Source of the DNA: Endomicrobium sp.
Lineage (GTDB): Bacteria > Elusimicrobiota > Endomicrobiia > Endomicrobiales > Endomicrobiaceae
Length of the DNA stretch: 5,694 nucleotides
Direction: 5' to 3'
Assembly (NCBI GenBank): GCA_031264895.1
Contig: JAISDI010000225.1
Span: 1-5,694, forward strand
The position numbers and the translations under genes were made by a program. This document shows positions 1 to 5,694 of the stretch, in pieces (position 1 is the stretch's first letter; every line of letters begins with the position of its first letter). A model generated the notes under the pieces. That model saw only the letters and a program-made list of their open reading frames with translations, was not told the DNA's origin and made no database searches.

Positions 1-1
1 C

Positions 2-58
2 CCGATAAAAACCTTCGGGAATGATAAAGTAGTGAAATCGTTTTTTGTCGTTCTATAA
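2..58 (+). CDS. C-terminal tail of an upstream gene (partial)
   Basis: An open frame enters from the left edge and ends at a TAA at 56-58, giving an 18-residue tail, PIKTFGNDKVVKSFFVVL. The other two + frames stop earlier (TGA at 22-24 and TAA at 6-8). The pattern of a basic turn followed by a hydrophobic final strand (KVVKSFFVVL) resembles the last beta strand of FlgD-like Ig or type-A sorting domains that end many secreted proteins in Elusimicrobiota, Bacteroidota and related groups. That resemblance is inference from 18 residues only. If correct, the upstream gene encodes an exported protein. It could also be a chance open frame; the function of the whole gene cannot be told from here. Confidence 0.4.
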   Translation, partial: PIKTFGNDKVVKSFFVVL

Positions 59-59
59 T
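32..59 (+). promoter_or_regulatory. Putative sigma70-type promoter of recG
   Basis: A perfect -10 hexamer TATAAT lies at 54-59, with a -35-like GTGAAA (4 of 6 matches to TTGACA) at 32-37 and a 16-base spacer. Transcription would start near position 66, leaving a leader of about 20 bases before the recG ATG. The -10 box contains the stop codon of the upstream frame, so termination of one gene and initiation of the next share bases. This is prediction from consensus matches only. Confidence 0.45.
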
Positions 60-62
60 ACT

Positions 63-75
63 CCGCGTTACGCGG
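63..75 (+). repeat. Short perfect inverted repeat before recG
   Basis: CCGCG at 63-67 and CGCGG at 71-75 form a 5-base GC-only stem around the 3-base loop TTA. It sits at the predicted transcription start and just upstream of the recG ribosome binding site (AAGGA, 77-81). No T run follows, so it is not an intrinsic terminator. It might be a small operator or an mRNA hairpin on read-through transcripts, but a 10-base palindrome could be chance. Confidence 0.3.
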
Positions 76-86
76 TAAGGATTTAG

Positions 87-2189
87 ATGATACAATTAGA
101 CAGCGAAGTGCAGTATATAAAAGGGATCGGGCCTAAGAGGGCGCAGGGGTTGTTGAGGCTTGGTATTAGGAATGCGGGGGATCTGCTGACTTTTTTTCCC
201 AGTCAGTATCAGGACAGGACGCGCATTGTGCCGGTTTCGGACGCTTATAGATATGAGCAGGTTTGCATATGTGGCCGCATTGGAAAAGCTTATGAAAGAA
301 AACTTTCAATGGGGCTTTTTATTTTGGATATTGAGATTTTTGACAATTCCGGTATGGCATATGTAAGATTTTTCCGCAAGAAAAACCCGTATTCAAAAGT
401 AGACGTGTTTGCTTCGATAAAGAAAGCTTTTGAATCCGGTAAAACGGCGTATATTTTCGGAGACGCTAAAGCGGAAATAGGCATAAGGTACGTATCCGTA
501 AACGATTATGAGATCACTGCGTCCGTCGATGACATTCCGTTGTTTTTCAACAAAATAATTCCGGTTTATCCGGCTACCGAAGGGCTAAATCAGAAAGTTA
601 TAAGAGAAGCCGTGCGAAACGCTTTAGATACGGCGGGGAATTTGTATCCGGACATTTCGGGAATAATCCCGGAATTTGAAGGCGTTCCGAAAATAAAATC
701 TTTTGAAGCTATAAGAAAAATACATTATCCGCTTACGCTTGACGATGCGGAAAATGCAAGGAGAGCTTTTGCCGCGCAGGAATTTTTTGTTTTGGAAACG
801 GCGCTTGCAATCTCCCGAAATGCGATAAAAAAGAATCCTAAAAAACGGCATTACGAAATAAAAAAAAGTTTTCTCACGCCTTTTCGCCAAAATTTAAAAT
901 TCGAGTTTACCAAAGCTCAGAAGAAAGCCATAAACGACATTTTCGACGACATGCAGGATGTTTACCCGATGAACAGAATGCTCATGGGGGACGTTGGCAG
1001 CGGTAAAACTGTTGTCGCGCTTAGCGCGGTTTTGCTTGCCGCGGAAAACGGTTTTCAATCAATGATTGCCGCGCCTACCGAAATTTTGGCAGAACAGCAT
1101 TTTCTTACTATTTCAAACATGCTTGAAGGGTTGGACATAAATATTGTTTTGGCAACGTCGTCAACATTGAAAAAGAAAAGTGAAAGAGAAAAAATTCTTG
1201 CCGATGTACACAACGGTAAAACGCAGATAGTTATCGGCACGCACGCTCTTATGGAAGAAAGAGTAAAATTTAAAAATCTCGCGCTGATAGTCGTTGACGA
1301 ACAGCACAGATTCGGCGTTATGCAAAAATATGCAGCTTTGGGTAAAGCCGACAGCCCCGACATTCTCATGATGACGGCAACGCCTATCCCGCGCGCTTTG
1401 GCCATGACGGTTTACGGCGAAATGGACATGACCGTAATAAACGAACTTCCGGCAGGCAGGATCCCCATACAAACTTTTTTTGTAAGCGAAAGCTATGCCT
1501 ACAGTAAAACTGTCGCTGAACTGCAAAAAGGCGGACAGGCCTATATAGTTTATCCGCTGATAGACGAATCCGATAAAATAGCTTTAAAATCCGCGACGGC
1601 TGAGGCAGGAAAACTTTCACAAGGTGTTTTCAAAAATTATAAAGTCGGCCTTTTGCACGGCAAAATGAACCCGTCCGAAAAAAATGACATAATGAAAAAA
1701 TTCAAAAATAAAGATTTTGACGTAATGATTTCAACGACGGTCATTGAAGTAGGCATTGACGTTCCTAATGCCTGCGTGATGATAATACAACATGCCGACA
1801 GGTTCGGTCTTTCGGCTCTGCATCAGCTGCGCGGGAGAATAGGAAGGGGGAAAAAGCAGTCTTACTGTTTCTTGATAGGCAGCGCAAAAAGTGAAAACGC
1901 GGCAAAAAGACTGCAAATAATGACAAAAACAAATAACGGTTTTGAAATCGCGGAAGAAGATCTGCAAATGCGCGGTCCCGGGGAATTTATGGGTACGGTT
2001 CAGCACGGTTTTCCGGAATTTAAAGCCGGAGATTTAGTTAAAGACGCCGATATTATCGGTTTTTCTAAAGATTTTGCAAGAGATCTGATAGACGGCGACC
2101 CTTTGCTTCAAAAAACCGAAAATTCCGTTTTAAAAATGCTTATAAACCAACGCTTTTCAAACAAAACAAAACTGATTAACGTCGGTTGA
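87..2189 (+). CDS. recG: ATP-dependent DNA helicase RecG
   Basis: This 700-residue protein is a full-length RecG, close to the 693 residues of the E. coli enzyme. RecG remodels stalled replication forks and branch-migrates Holliday junctions in the cytoplasm. A helix-hairpin-helix-like segment (GIGPKRAQGLLRLGI, about residues 14-28) is followed by the OB-fold wedge domain (about 53-145). The superfamily 2 helicase core shows Walker A GDVGSGKT at 301-308, motif Ia APTEILAEQH, the DEQH Walker B box at 404-407, TATPIPR from 430, and motif VI QLRGRIGRG starting at 580. The C-terminal TRG region is present, with DLQMRGPGE at 625-633 and a following Q-x-G. All catalytic motifs are intact. The ATG at 87 is supported by AAGGA at 77-81, five bases upstream. 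A TATAAT at 54-59 offers its own promoter. Identification is very secure. Confidence 0.98.
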   Translation: MIQLDSEVQYIKGIGPKRAQGLLRLGIRNAGDLLTFFPSQYQDRTRIVPVSDAYRYEQVCICGRIGKAYERKLSMGLFILDIEIFDNSGMAYVRFFRKKNPYSKVDVFASIKKAFESGKTAYIFGDAKAEIGIRYVSVNDYEITASVDDIPLFFNKIIPVYPATEGLNQKVIREAVRNALDTAGNLYPDISGIIPEFEGVPKIKSFEAIRKIHYPLTLDDAENARRAFAAQEFFVLETALAISRNAIKKNPKKRHYEIKKSFLTPFRQNLKFEFTKAQKKAINDIFDDMQDVYPMNRMLMGDVGSGKTVVALSAVLLAAENGFQSMIAAPTEILAEQHFLTISNMLEGLDINIVLATSSTLKKKSEREKILADVHNGKTQIVIGTHALMEERVKFKNLALIVVDEQHRFGVMQKYAALGKADSPDILMMTATPIPRALAMTVYGEMDMTVINELPAGRIPIQTFFVSESYAYSKTVAELQKGGQAYIVYPLIDESDKIALKSATAEAGKLSQGVFKNYKVGLLHGKMNPSEKNDIMKKFKNKDFDVMISTTVIEVGIDVPNACVMIIQHADRFGLSALHQLRGRIGRGKKQSYCFLIGSAKSENAAKRLQIMTKTNNGFEIAEEDLQMRGPGEFMGTVQHGFPEFKAGDLVKDADIIGFSKDFARDLIDGDPLLQKTENSVLKMLINQRFSNKTKLINVG

Positions 2190-2214
2190 TTATTCCGTTG
2201 AAATTTGGTATAAA
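2186..2214 (+). promoter_or_regulatory. Putative promoter giving a leaderless coaD mRNA
   Basis: TTGATT at 2186-2191 (4 of 6 matches to TTGACA) and TATAAA at 2209-2214 (5 of 6 to TATAAT) are separated by exactly 17 bases. The expected start point, about seven bases past the -10 box, falls at 2221-2222, on the coaD ATG. No Shine-Dalgarno-like sequence precedes that ATG, which fits leaderless initiation. The -35 box overlaps the recG stop codon (TGA 2187-2189). The prediction rests on consensus and spacing alone. Confidence 0.45.
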
Positions 2215-2221
2215 CTTCTCT

Positions 2222-2704
2222 ATGTATACAAAACTTTCAGCTGTTTATCCGGGCAGTTTTGACCCTCCTACAAACGGTCATCTTGACATAATAACAAGAG
2301 CGTCTAAATTATTTCCGAAAATTATCGTATCGGTTACGGACAATTCCGTCAAAAAACATATGTTTTCCTTACAAGAGCGCGTCGATCTGCTCAAAGAGGC
2401 TTCAAAAGATCTGCCTAATGTTGAAGTGGCGTCTTTTTCTGGTCTTTTGGCCGATTATCTTGAAAAAATAGACACTTTTGTTTTGATAAGAGGCTTGAGG
2501 GCTTTATCGGACTTCGAATATGAATTCCAGATGGCTTTGATGAACAGAAAGTTAAACAAAAATATAGAAACTATTTTTTTACTGCCTGACCAATCAAATA
2601 CTTTTCTTTCTTCCAGCATGGTAAAAGAAATTGCGGCATTGGGCGGCAAAACTAAAGATTTTGTTCCTGAATGCGTAGAAAAAAAACTTCACGACCAGAG
2701 GTGA
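2222..2704 (+). CDS. coaD: Pantetheine-phosphate adenylyltransferase (PPAT)
   Basis: This 160-residue protein matches the usual length of CoaD (159 in E. coli). It transfers AMP from ATP to 4'-phosphopantetheine, giving dephospho-CoA, the penultimate step of coenzyme A synthesis in the cytosol. The nucleotidyltransferase signature is clear: YPGSFDP at 9-15 and TNGH at 17-20, the HxGH-type ATP site. RGLR in the middle and SSSMVKE at 130-136, the counterpart of the family's ISSxxVKE motif, complete the active site. The frame stays open back to a TTG at 2186, which would add 12 residues (MIIPLKFGINFS). The ATG at 2222 is preferred because it puts the first beta strand (AVYPGSFDP) at the usual distance from the N terminus. 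No ribosome binding site is seen before either start. The gene lies 32 bases after recG, and its end overlaps the pilT ribosome binding site. Confidence 0.97.
   Translation: MYTKLSAVYPGSFDPPTNGHLDIITRASKLFPKIIVSVTDNSVKKHMFSLQERVDLLKEASKDLPNVEVASFSGLLADYLEKIDTFVLIRGLRALSDFEYEFQMALMNRKLNKNIETIFLLPDQSNTFLSSSMVKEIAALGGKTKDFVPECVEKKLHDQR
2697..2703 (+). promoter_or_regulatory. pilT ribosome binding site overlapping the coaD stop
   Basis: AGAGGTG, followed by AT, is a near-complete match to the anti-Shine-Dalgarno complement. It covers the last codons of coaD, including part of its TGA (2702-2704). Its AGAGG core ends six bases before the pilT ATG. This arrangement implies translational coupling of coaD and pilT. 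Confidence 0.7.
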
Positions 2705-2707
2705 TTA

Positions 2708-3778
2708 ATGTACGATTTGTATACGCTTATTGAAGAGATGGGAAAAATGAAGGCTTCCGACTTGCATATCACCGTGGGTTCTCCGCCGATGTACAGATGC
2801 GACACAAAAATGAAACCTGCGGGAGAAGTGATTTTAGACCCCGAATCATGCAAAGAGCTGATATACAGCGTTTTAAGCGACGAACAGATAAGACGTTTTG
2901 AAAAAATATGCGAGCTTGACATGTCTTTCGGCATAAGAGGCGTCGGCAGAATAAGAATGAACGTGTTTAAACAAAGAGGTTCCGTTTCCGCCGCGCTTAG
3001 ACTCATACCAACAAAAATATGGACTTTTGAAGAGTTGAATCTTCCCAGGATCATATACGATATAGTCAATCTTCCAAAAGGGCTTATACTTGTTACTGGC
3101 GCTACCGGTTCCGGTAAATCCACTACGCTTGCTTCGATGATAAATTATATAAATCAAAACAGGTCGGGACATATCGTAACCATTGAAGATCCTATCGAAT
3201 ATATTCATAATCACAAAAAATGTATAGTCAACCAAAGAGAAGTCGGCGCGGATACGCCTTCTTTTGCTTCGGCATTAAAATATGTTTTAAGGGAAGACCC
3301 GGACATAATCCTCATCGGTGAAATGAGGGATTTGGAAACTATTTCAGCCGCGGCAACCATAGCGGAAACCGGACATCTGGTTTTTGCGACTCTTCATACT
3401 ATGGATTCGGCTTCTTCGATCAACAGAATGATAGACGTTTTTCCGGCTCATCAGCAGGGACAGATAAGATCGCAGCTTTCACTGACTTTACAGGCGATTT
3501 TGTGCCAGCAGCTTATGCCGCACATATCCGGAAAAGGAATGGTTTTAGCTACGGAAATAGTTATGGTAAACGCAGCAATAAGAAATATCGTAAGAGAGAT
3601 GAAAACCGAACAAATTTATTCACAGATCCAAATAGGAAGCAAGTACGGAATGCAGACGATGAACCAATCTATAGCCGACAATGTGATAAAAAAGAGAATA
3701 TCGAGAGAGACCGCTTTTGAATACACTACAAATAAAAGCGAACTTGAAAGGCTCATTGCCACAGGCATCAGCAGATAA
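2708..3778 (+). CDS. pilT: Type IV pilus twitching motility ATPase PilT
   Basis: This 356-residue protein is a hexameric GspE/PilT-family ATPase; P. aeruginosa PilT has 344 residues. PilT powers pilus retraction at the inner-membrane base of the machine. The N-terminal PAS-like region carries the typical ASDLHIT near residue 20. The core has Walker A GATGSGKST at 131-139, the Asp box TIEDPIEY ending at 165, Walker B with EDPDIILIGEMRD at 196-208, and the His box ATLHT at 227-231. The C-terminal AIRNIVRE at 290-297 corresponds to the AIRNLIRE motif required for retraction and separates PilT from the extension ATPase PilB. IQIGSKYGMQTM also fits PilT. Start choice is supported by the strong ribosome binding site at 2697-2703. 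It is three bases after coaD and 14 before the pilin gene, so it is probably co-transcribed with both. PilU is the main alternative but fits less well. Confidence 0.95.
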   Translation: MYDLYTLIEEMGKMKASDLHITVGSPPMYRCDTKMKPAGEVILDPESCKELIYSVLSDEQIRRFEKICELDMSFGIRGVGRIRMNVFKQRGSVSAALRLIPTKIWTFEELNLPRIIYDIVNLPKGLILVTGATGSGKSTTLASMINYINQNRSGHIVTIEDPIEYIHNHKKCIVNQREVGADTPSFASALKYVLREDPDIILIGEMRDLETISAAATIAETGHLVFATLHTMDSASSINRMIDVFPAHQQGQIRSQLSLTLQAILCQQLMPHISGKGMVLATEIVMVNAAIRNIVREMKTEQIYSQIQIGSKYGMQTMNQSIADNVIKKRISRETAFEYTTNKSELERLIATGISR

Positions 3779-3792
3779 AAGAGGACAAAAAA

Positions 3793-4233
3793 ATGACTAA
3801 AAACGGGTTTACCGCCATAGAAATAGTAATAGCTTTAGCCGTTGTCGTGATCATTTCAATCATAGCGGTTCCGCGTTTCATGAACGTTTTACGCAAATCC
3901 GAAGAGGGAGCAACAAAAAGCGCACTCGGGGCGCTTCGCGGAGCGATAGCCATGTATTACGGCGATCACGAAGGGAACTACCCTAGCGCAGAGATCGTAA
4001 AAGAGTTAACTGAAAACGGAAAATATATACAGGAAATACCGTATGCTTCATGCCCTCCTTATCATAAAAAATCAAATAAAATTTATGTCGGGGATTTTGA
4101 AAAAAATAAAAATTTAGGCGGATGGGCTTACAAAGAGGATGATGCCGAAGACGGTACGGGCAGAGTTAAAGGGCAGATATGGGTAAACTCCGCAAATCAG
4201 GATTCAAAAGGAAATATCTGGAGCGAATTATAA
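3793..4233 (+). CDS. Type IV pilin / GspG-like pseudopilin
   Basis: This 146-residue protein begins with a class III prepilin signal. A short leader MTKNG (cleavage after Gly5) is followed by mature FTAIEI with Glu at mature position 5, then a hydrophobic helix of about 20 residues ending IIAVPRFM. PilD-type peptidases cut such leaders and methylate the new N-terminal Phe. The next segment, GALRGAIAMYYGDHEGNYPS, is typical of the alpha1/early-loop region of GspG-like subunits and short bacterial pilins. The acidic, glycine-rich C-terminal part ends in WVNSANQDSKGNIWSEL, which looks like the short beta-sheet end of GspG-like subunits. There is one cysteine (Cys87), so no intramolecular disulfide loop as in PilA/PilE. 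AAGAGGA at 3779-3785 lies seven bases before the ATG. It could be a major pilin, a minor pilin or a type II secretion pseudopilin; the flanking pilT favours a pilus role. Confidence 0.88.
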   Translation: MTKNGFTAIEIVIALAVVVIISIIAVPRFMNVLRKSEEGATKSALGALRGAIAMYYGDHEGNYPSAEIVKELTENGKYIQEIPYASCPPYHKKSNKIYVGDFEKNKNLGGWAYKEDDAEDGTGRVKGQIWVNSANQDSKGNIWSEL

Positions 4234-4237
4234 TATA

Positions 4238-5071
4238 ATGGATATTATTTTTTACGACTTTGACATTGTTTTTTATATATTTTTCTTCCTAACCGGCCTG
4301 ACGCTGGGCAGTTTTGCAAACGTATGTATATACAGAATACCGCTTAACTTGTCCATAATAAAACCGCGTTCGTCTTGTACGGTATGCAAAAAGCAAGTTA
4401 AATGGTATGACAATATACCCATTTTAAGTTATATCTTCCTTGGCGGCAAATGCCGTTACTGCAAAGAAAAAATTTCGATCATATACCCCATAATAGAATC
4501 AATAACGGGCATTTCATTCGTTATTCTATATCATTTCTACGGACTTACGCCGGCTTTTTTTCTTTTTTGTTTTATGGCTTTTTGTTTAATTGTTATTTCC
4601 GGCATTGATTATTATTATCAAATAATTCCGGATATTTTTCCGCTTATGCTTGTAATTGCGGGACTTTTGCTTTCTTTCTTCAATGTATCTTTAGGAGAAA
4701 CTTATTTGCAAAAATTTCTGAACGCTTTTATAGGTTTTATTGCCGGCGGCGGCTCTTTATTTTTGATAGGACTGCTGGGGCATTTTCTTTTTAAGAAAGA
4801 AGCCATGGGCGGCGGCGACGTAAAGCTTATGGCCGGAGTAGGCGCGGTAATAGGCTGGGAGCGAGTTCTTTTTGCCATTTTTATCGCTTCATTCATAGGA
4901 AGTATTTTAGGATTGTTTTTGATAATAACTAAAAAAGTGGAAAAAAGAGGGTATATGCCTTTCGGCCCTTTTTTAGCCGTTGCTTCATATTTAACTTTGC
5001 TTATGCCGGCTCCAGCTGTTCTGTTTTTTGCCTTTGAGTTTAACATAATAAGCAAACTTTTCGGGGCATAA
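4238..5071 (+). CDS. pilD: Prepilin peptidase / N-methyltransferase (PilD/GspO type)
   Basis: This 277-residue integral membrane protein is a bifunctional type IV prepilin peptidase (A24 family). It removes the leader of prepilins at the cytoplasmic face and methylates the new N terminus. The N-terminal membrane helix carries GSFANV at 24-29. The cytoplasmic loop has two zinc-binding CxxC pairs (Cys47/Cys50 and Cys72/Cys75), the hallmark of the bifunctional form. The catalytic aspartates are Asp124 (GIDYYYQIIPD, 122-132) and Asp194 (GGGDVKL, 191-197). YMPFGPF at 239-245 is the conserved C-terminal motif. About seven or eight hydrophobic segments are visible. It starts four bases after the pilin stop. 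GGAG at 4220-4223 is 14 bases away, too far for a normal ribosome binding site, so translation is probably coupled to the pilin. Its direct substrate is presumably the upstream pilin. The symbol could equally be gspO. Confidence 0.95.
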   Translation: MDIIFYDFDIVFYIFFFLTGLTLGSFANVCIYRIPLNLSIIKPRSSCTVCKKQVKWYDNIPILSYIFLGGKCRYCKEKISIIYPIIESITGISFVILYHFYGLTPAFFLFCFMAFCLIVISGIDYYYQIIPDIFPLMLVIAGLLLSFFNVSLGETYLQKFLNAFIGFIAGGGSLFLIGLLGHFLFKKEAMGGGDVKLMAGVGAVIGWERVLFAIFIASFIGSILGLFLIITKKVEKRGYMPFGPFLAVASYLTLLMPAPAVLFFAFEFNIISKLFGA

Positions 5072-5080
5072 ACCTTGAAT

Positions 5081-5694
5081 ATGCCAGCCGACAAGTTCAA
5101 TTATCTGATTCTTCTCTTCGGAATTTCTCTGGTTATATCCGTTTTTACAAAGTTTTCAGATGCGGTTGGTATTCAGTCCGCTCTTTTTTTTATTTTGGCA
5201 ATGACTCTTTTTTTTAATCTCAATAATTATTGTGTAAAATTCAGCGTTTATGTCTTGCCGCTGCTTTTTTTTATTTTGATGGCCGTGTTCTCATACTATC
5301 ACGCGGACTTTCAGTATAATGCAAGAAACGGGATGATGCTTCTTTCTTACTGCGGATGCGCATATCTTTTGACCGGTTTTCTAAAGCCGTATGATAAAAG
5401 AAGCATTTTGCTTGTTCCGGTTTTAATAGGTCTTTGGCTTACGATATTTCTTTTTGCTTCCAGCGTAACCTTTTCGGACTATCTTGCGCATACCGGCATT
5501 TTGTCAAAAAGCGCGCGGGCTTCCGCCGGTTTTCTTATTATGGCGCTGTGTCTTTCTTTTGTTTTTTGGCAGGCGGAAAGAAAAATTTATATGTATACGT
5601 CTTTCATAATTTTGGCAGCAATAGCTATGACAAAATCTTTTTATGCCATAGGGCTGGCATCAATTGTGTTTGGCATTTTTTTATTTTCAATCAG
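5081..5694 (+). CDS. Multi-pass membrane protein, probable O-antigen ligase/polymerase-like (partial)
   Basis: An open frame runs from ATG 5081 (or TTG 5075, two codons earlier) to the window end without a stop: 204 codons plus two bases. It begins MPADKFNYLILLFGISLV and contains about eight hydrophobic segments (roughly residues 8-25, 32-47, 54-72, 84-100, 108-128, 148-164, 170-186 and 187-204), with short charged links such as LKPYDKRS and QAERK. The topology resembles the N-terminal half of Wzy_C/O-antigen ligase proteins. SARASAGFLIMALCLSF (143-159) recalls their 'NpN-xxAgfL' segment before a membrane helix, though without the NPN. The diagnostic periplasmic loop and C-terminal motifs lie beyond the window, so the family call is inference. 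GGGG at 5063-5066 is the only Shine-Dalgarno-like element and is too distant. It follows pilD by nine bases and is likely co-transcribed. It could polymerise or ligate glycan, or glycosylate pilin. Confidence 0.6.
   Translation, partial: MPADKFNYLILLFGISLVISVFTKFSDAVGIQSALFFILAMTLFFNLNNYCVKFSVYVLPLLFFILMAVFSYYHADFQYNARNGMMLLSYCGCAYLLTGFLKPYDKRSILLVPVLIGLWLTIFLFASSVTFSDYLAHTGILSKSARASAGFLIMALCLSFVFWQAERKIYMYTSFIILAAIAMTKSFYAIGLASIVFGIFLFSI

Noticed and set aside
1..19. CCCGA (1-5) and TCGGG (15-19) as a terminator hairpin
   Set aside because: The stem is only five bases with a nine-base loop, no T run follows directly, and it lies inside the probable upstream coding tail.
1161..1526. Minus-strand open frame of 121 codons inside recG
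   Set aside because: It lies wholly inside recG, whose motifs are continuous across it. The translation shows no recognisable domain and overlaps other antisense frames of the same kind.
2186..2221. TTG start for coaD at 2186, adding 12 residues
   Set aside because: The extension has no counterpart in the family and no ribosome binding site, and its bases look like a promoter. ATG 2222 gives the typical 160-residue length.
2689..3123. Minus-strand open frame of 144 codons inside pilT
   Set aside because: Antisense shadow of the pilT N-terminal region including its Walker A site; no domain or convincing start signal.
3502..3720. 72-codon + strand frame inside pilT
   Set aside because: It is an alternative frame across the conserved AIRNIVRE region of pilT, and its Arg/Lys/Asn-rich product looks like a frame-shifted reading.
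4229..4239. Two overlapping TATAAT hexamers at the pilin-pilD junction
   Set aside because: The position 17 bases upstream of the first (4206-4211, AAAAGG) bears no resemblance to a -35 box. The predicted start would fall inside or after the pilD start codon.
4702..5100. Minus-strand open frame of 132 codons over the end of pilD
   Set aside because: It is antisense to the catalytic GGGD region of pilD and is a shadow of that gene's codon bias.

Overview
The window is a compact, single-direction stretch of a bacterial chromosome. Six genes lie on the + strand, the last cut off by the window end, and a probable tail of a seventh sits at the left edge. There are no tRNA or rRNA genes, mobile elements, CRISPR arrays or gene-free stretches over 300 bases. 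The organism is a moderately AT-rich, diderm-type bacterium with a type IV pilus/type II secretion-like apparatus. The gene mix, the style of the short pseudopilin-like protein, and an upstream peptide tail resembling the end of a FlgD-like/sorting-type domain would fit Elusimicrobiota (Endomicrobium-like). That placement rests on general familiarity, not a search, and is tentative.

Layout. Positions 2-58 hold a probable C-terminal tail of an upstream gene. Its stop codon lies inside a good -10 box (54-59) that may start recG transcription. recG (87-2189) encodes a full-length ATP-dependent DNA branch-migration helicase. coaD (2222-2704) encodes phosphopantetheine adenylyltransferase for coenzyme A synthesis. 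pilT (2708-3778) encodes the pilus retraction ATPase. A type IV pilin/pseudopilin gene follows (3793-4233), then a prepilin peptidase/N-methylase gene (pilD/gspO type, 4238-5071). From 5081 to the window end runs a multi-pass membrane protein, probably of the O-antigen ligase/polymerase type.

Gaps between genes are 32, 3, 14, 4 and 9 bases, so the set could be read as one operon. The first two genes are housekeeping. The next three form a coherent pilus module: PilD cuts and methylates the pilin, and PilT disassembles the pilus. If the last gene is a Wzy_C-type enzyme, it could be an O-antigen polymerase/ligase or a pilin O-oligosaccharyltransferase. Its position favours asking about the latter, but its diagnostic C-terminal half is outside the window.

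The main points worth a second look are a canonical-looking promoter placed to give a leaderless coaD mRNA, the pilin-peptidase-ligase neighbourhood, and three T8 tracts within about 90 bases in the last gene. Nothing here proves a new system; most of the window is ordinary, well-recognised genes.
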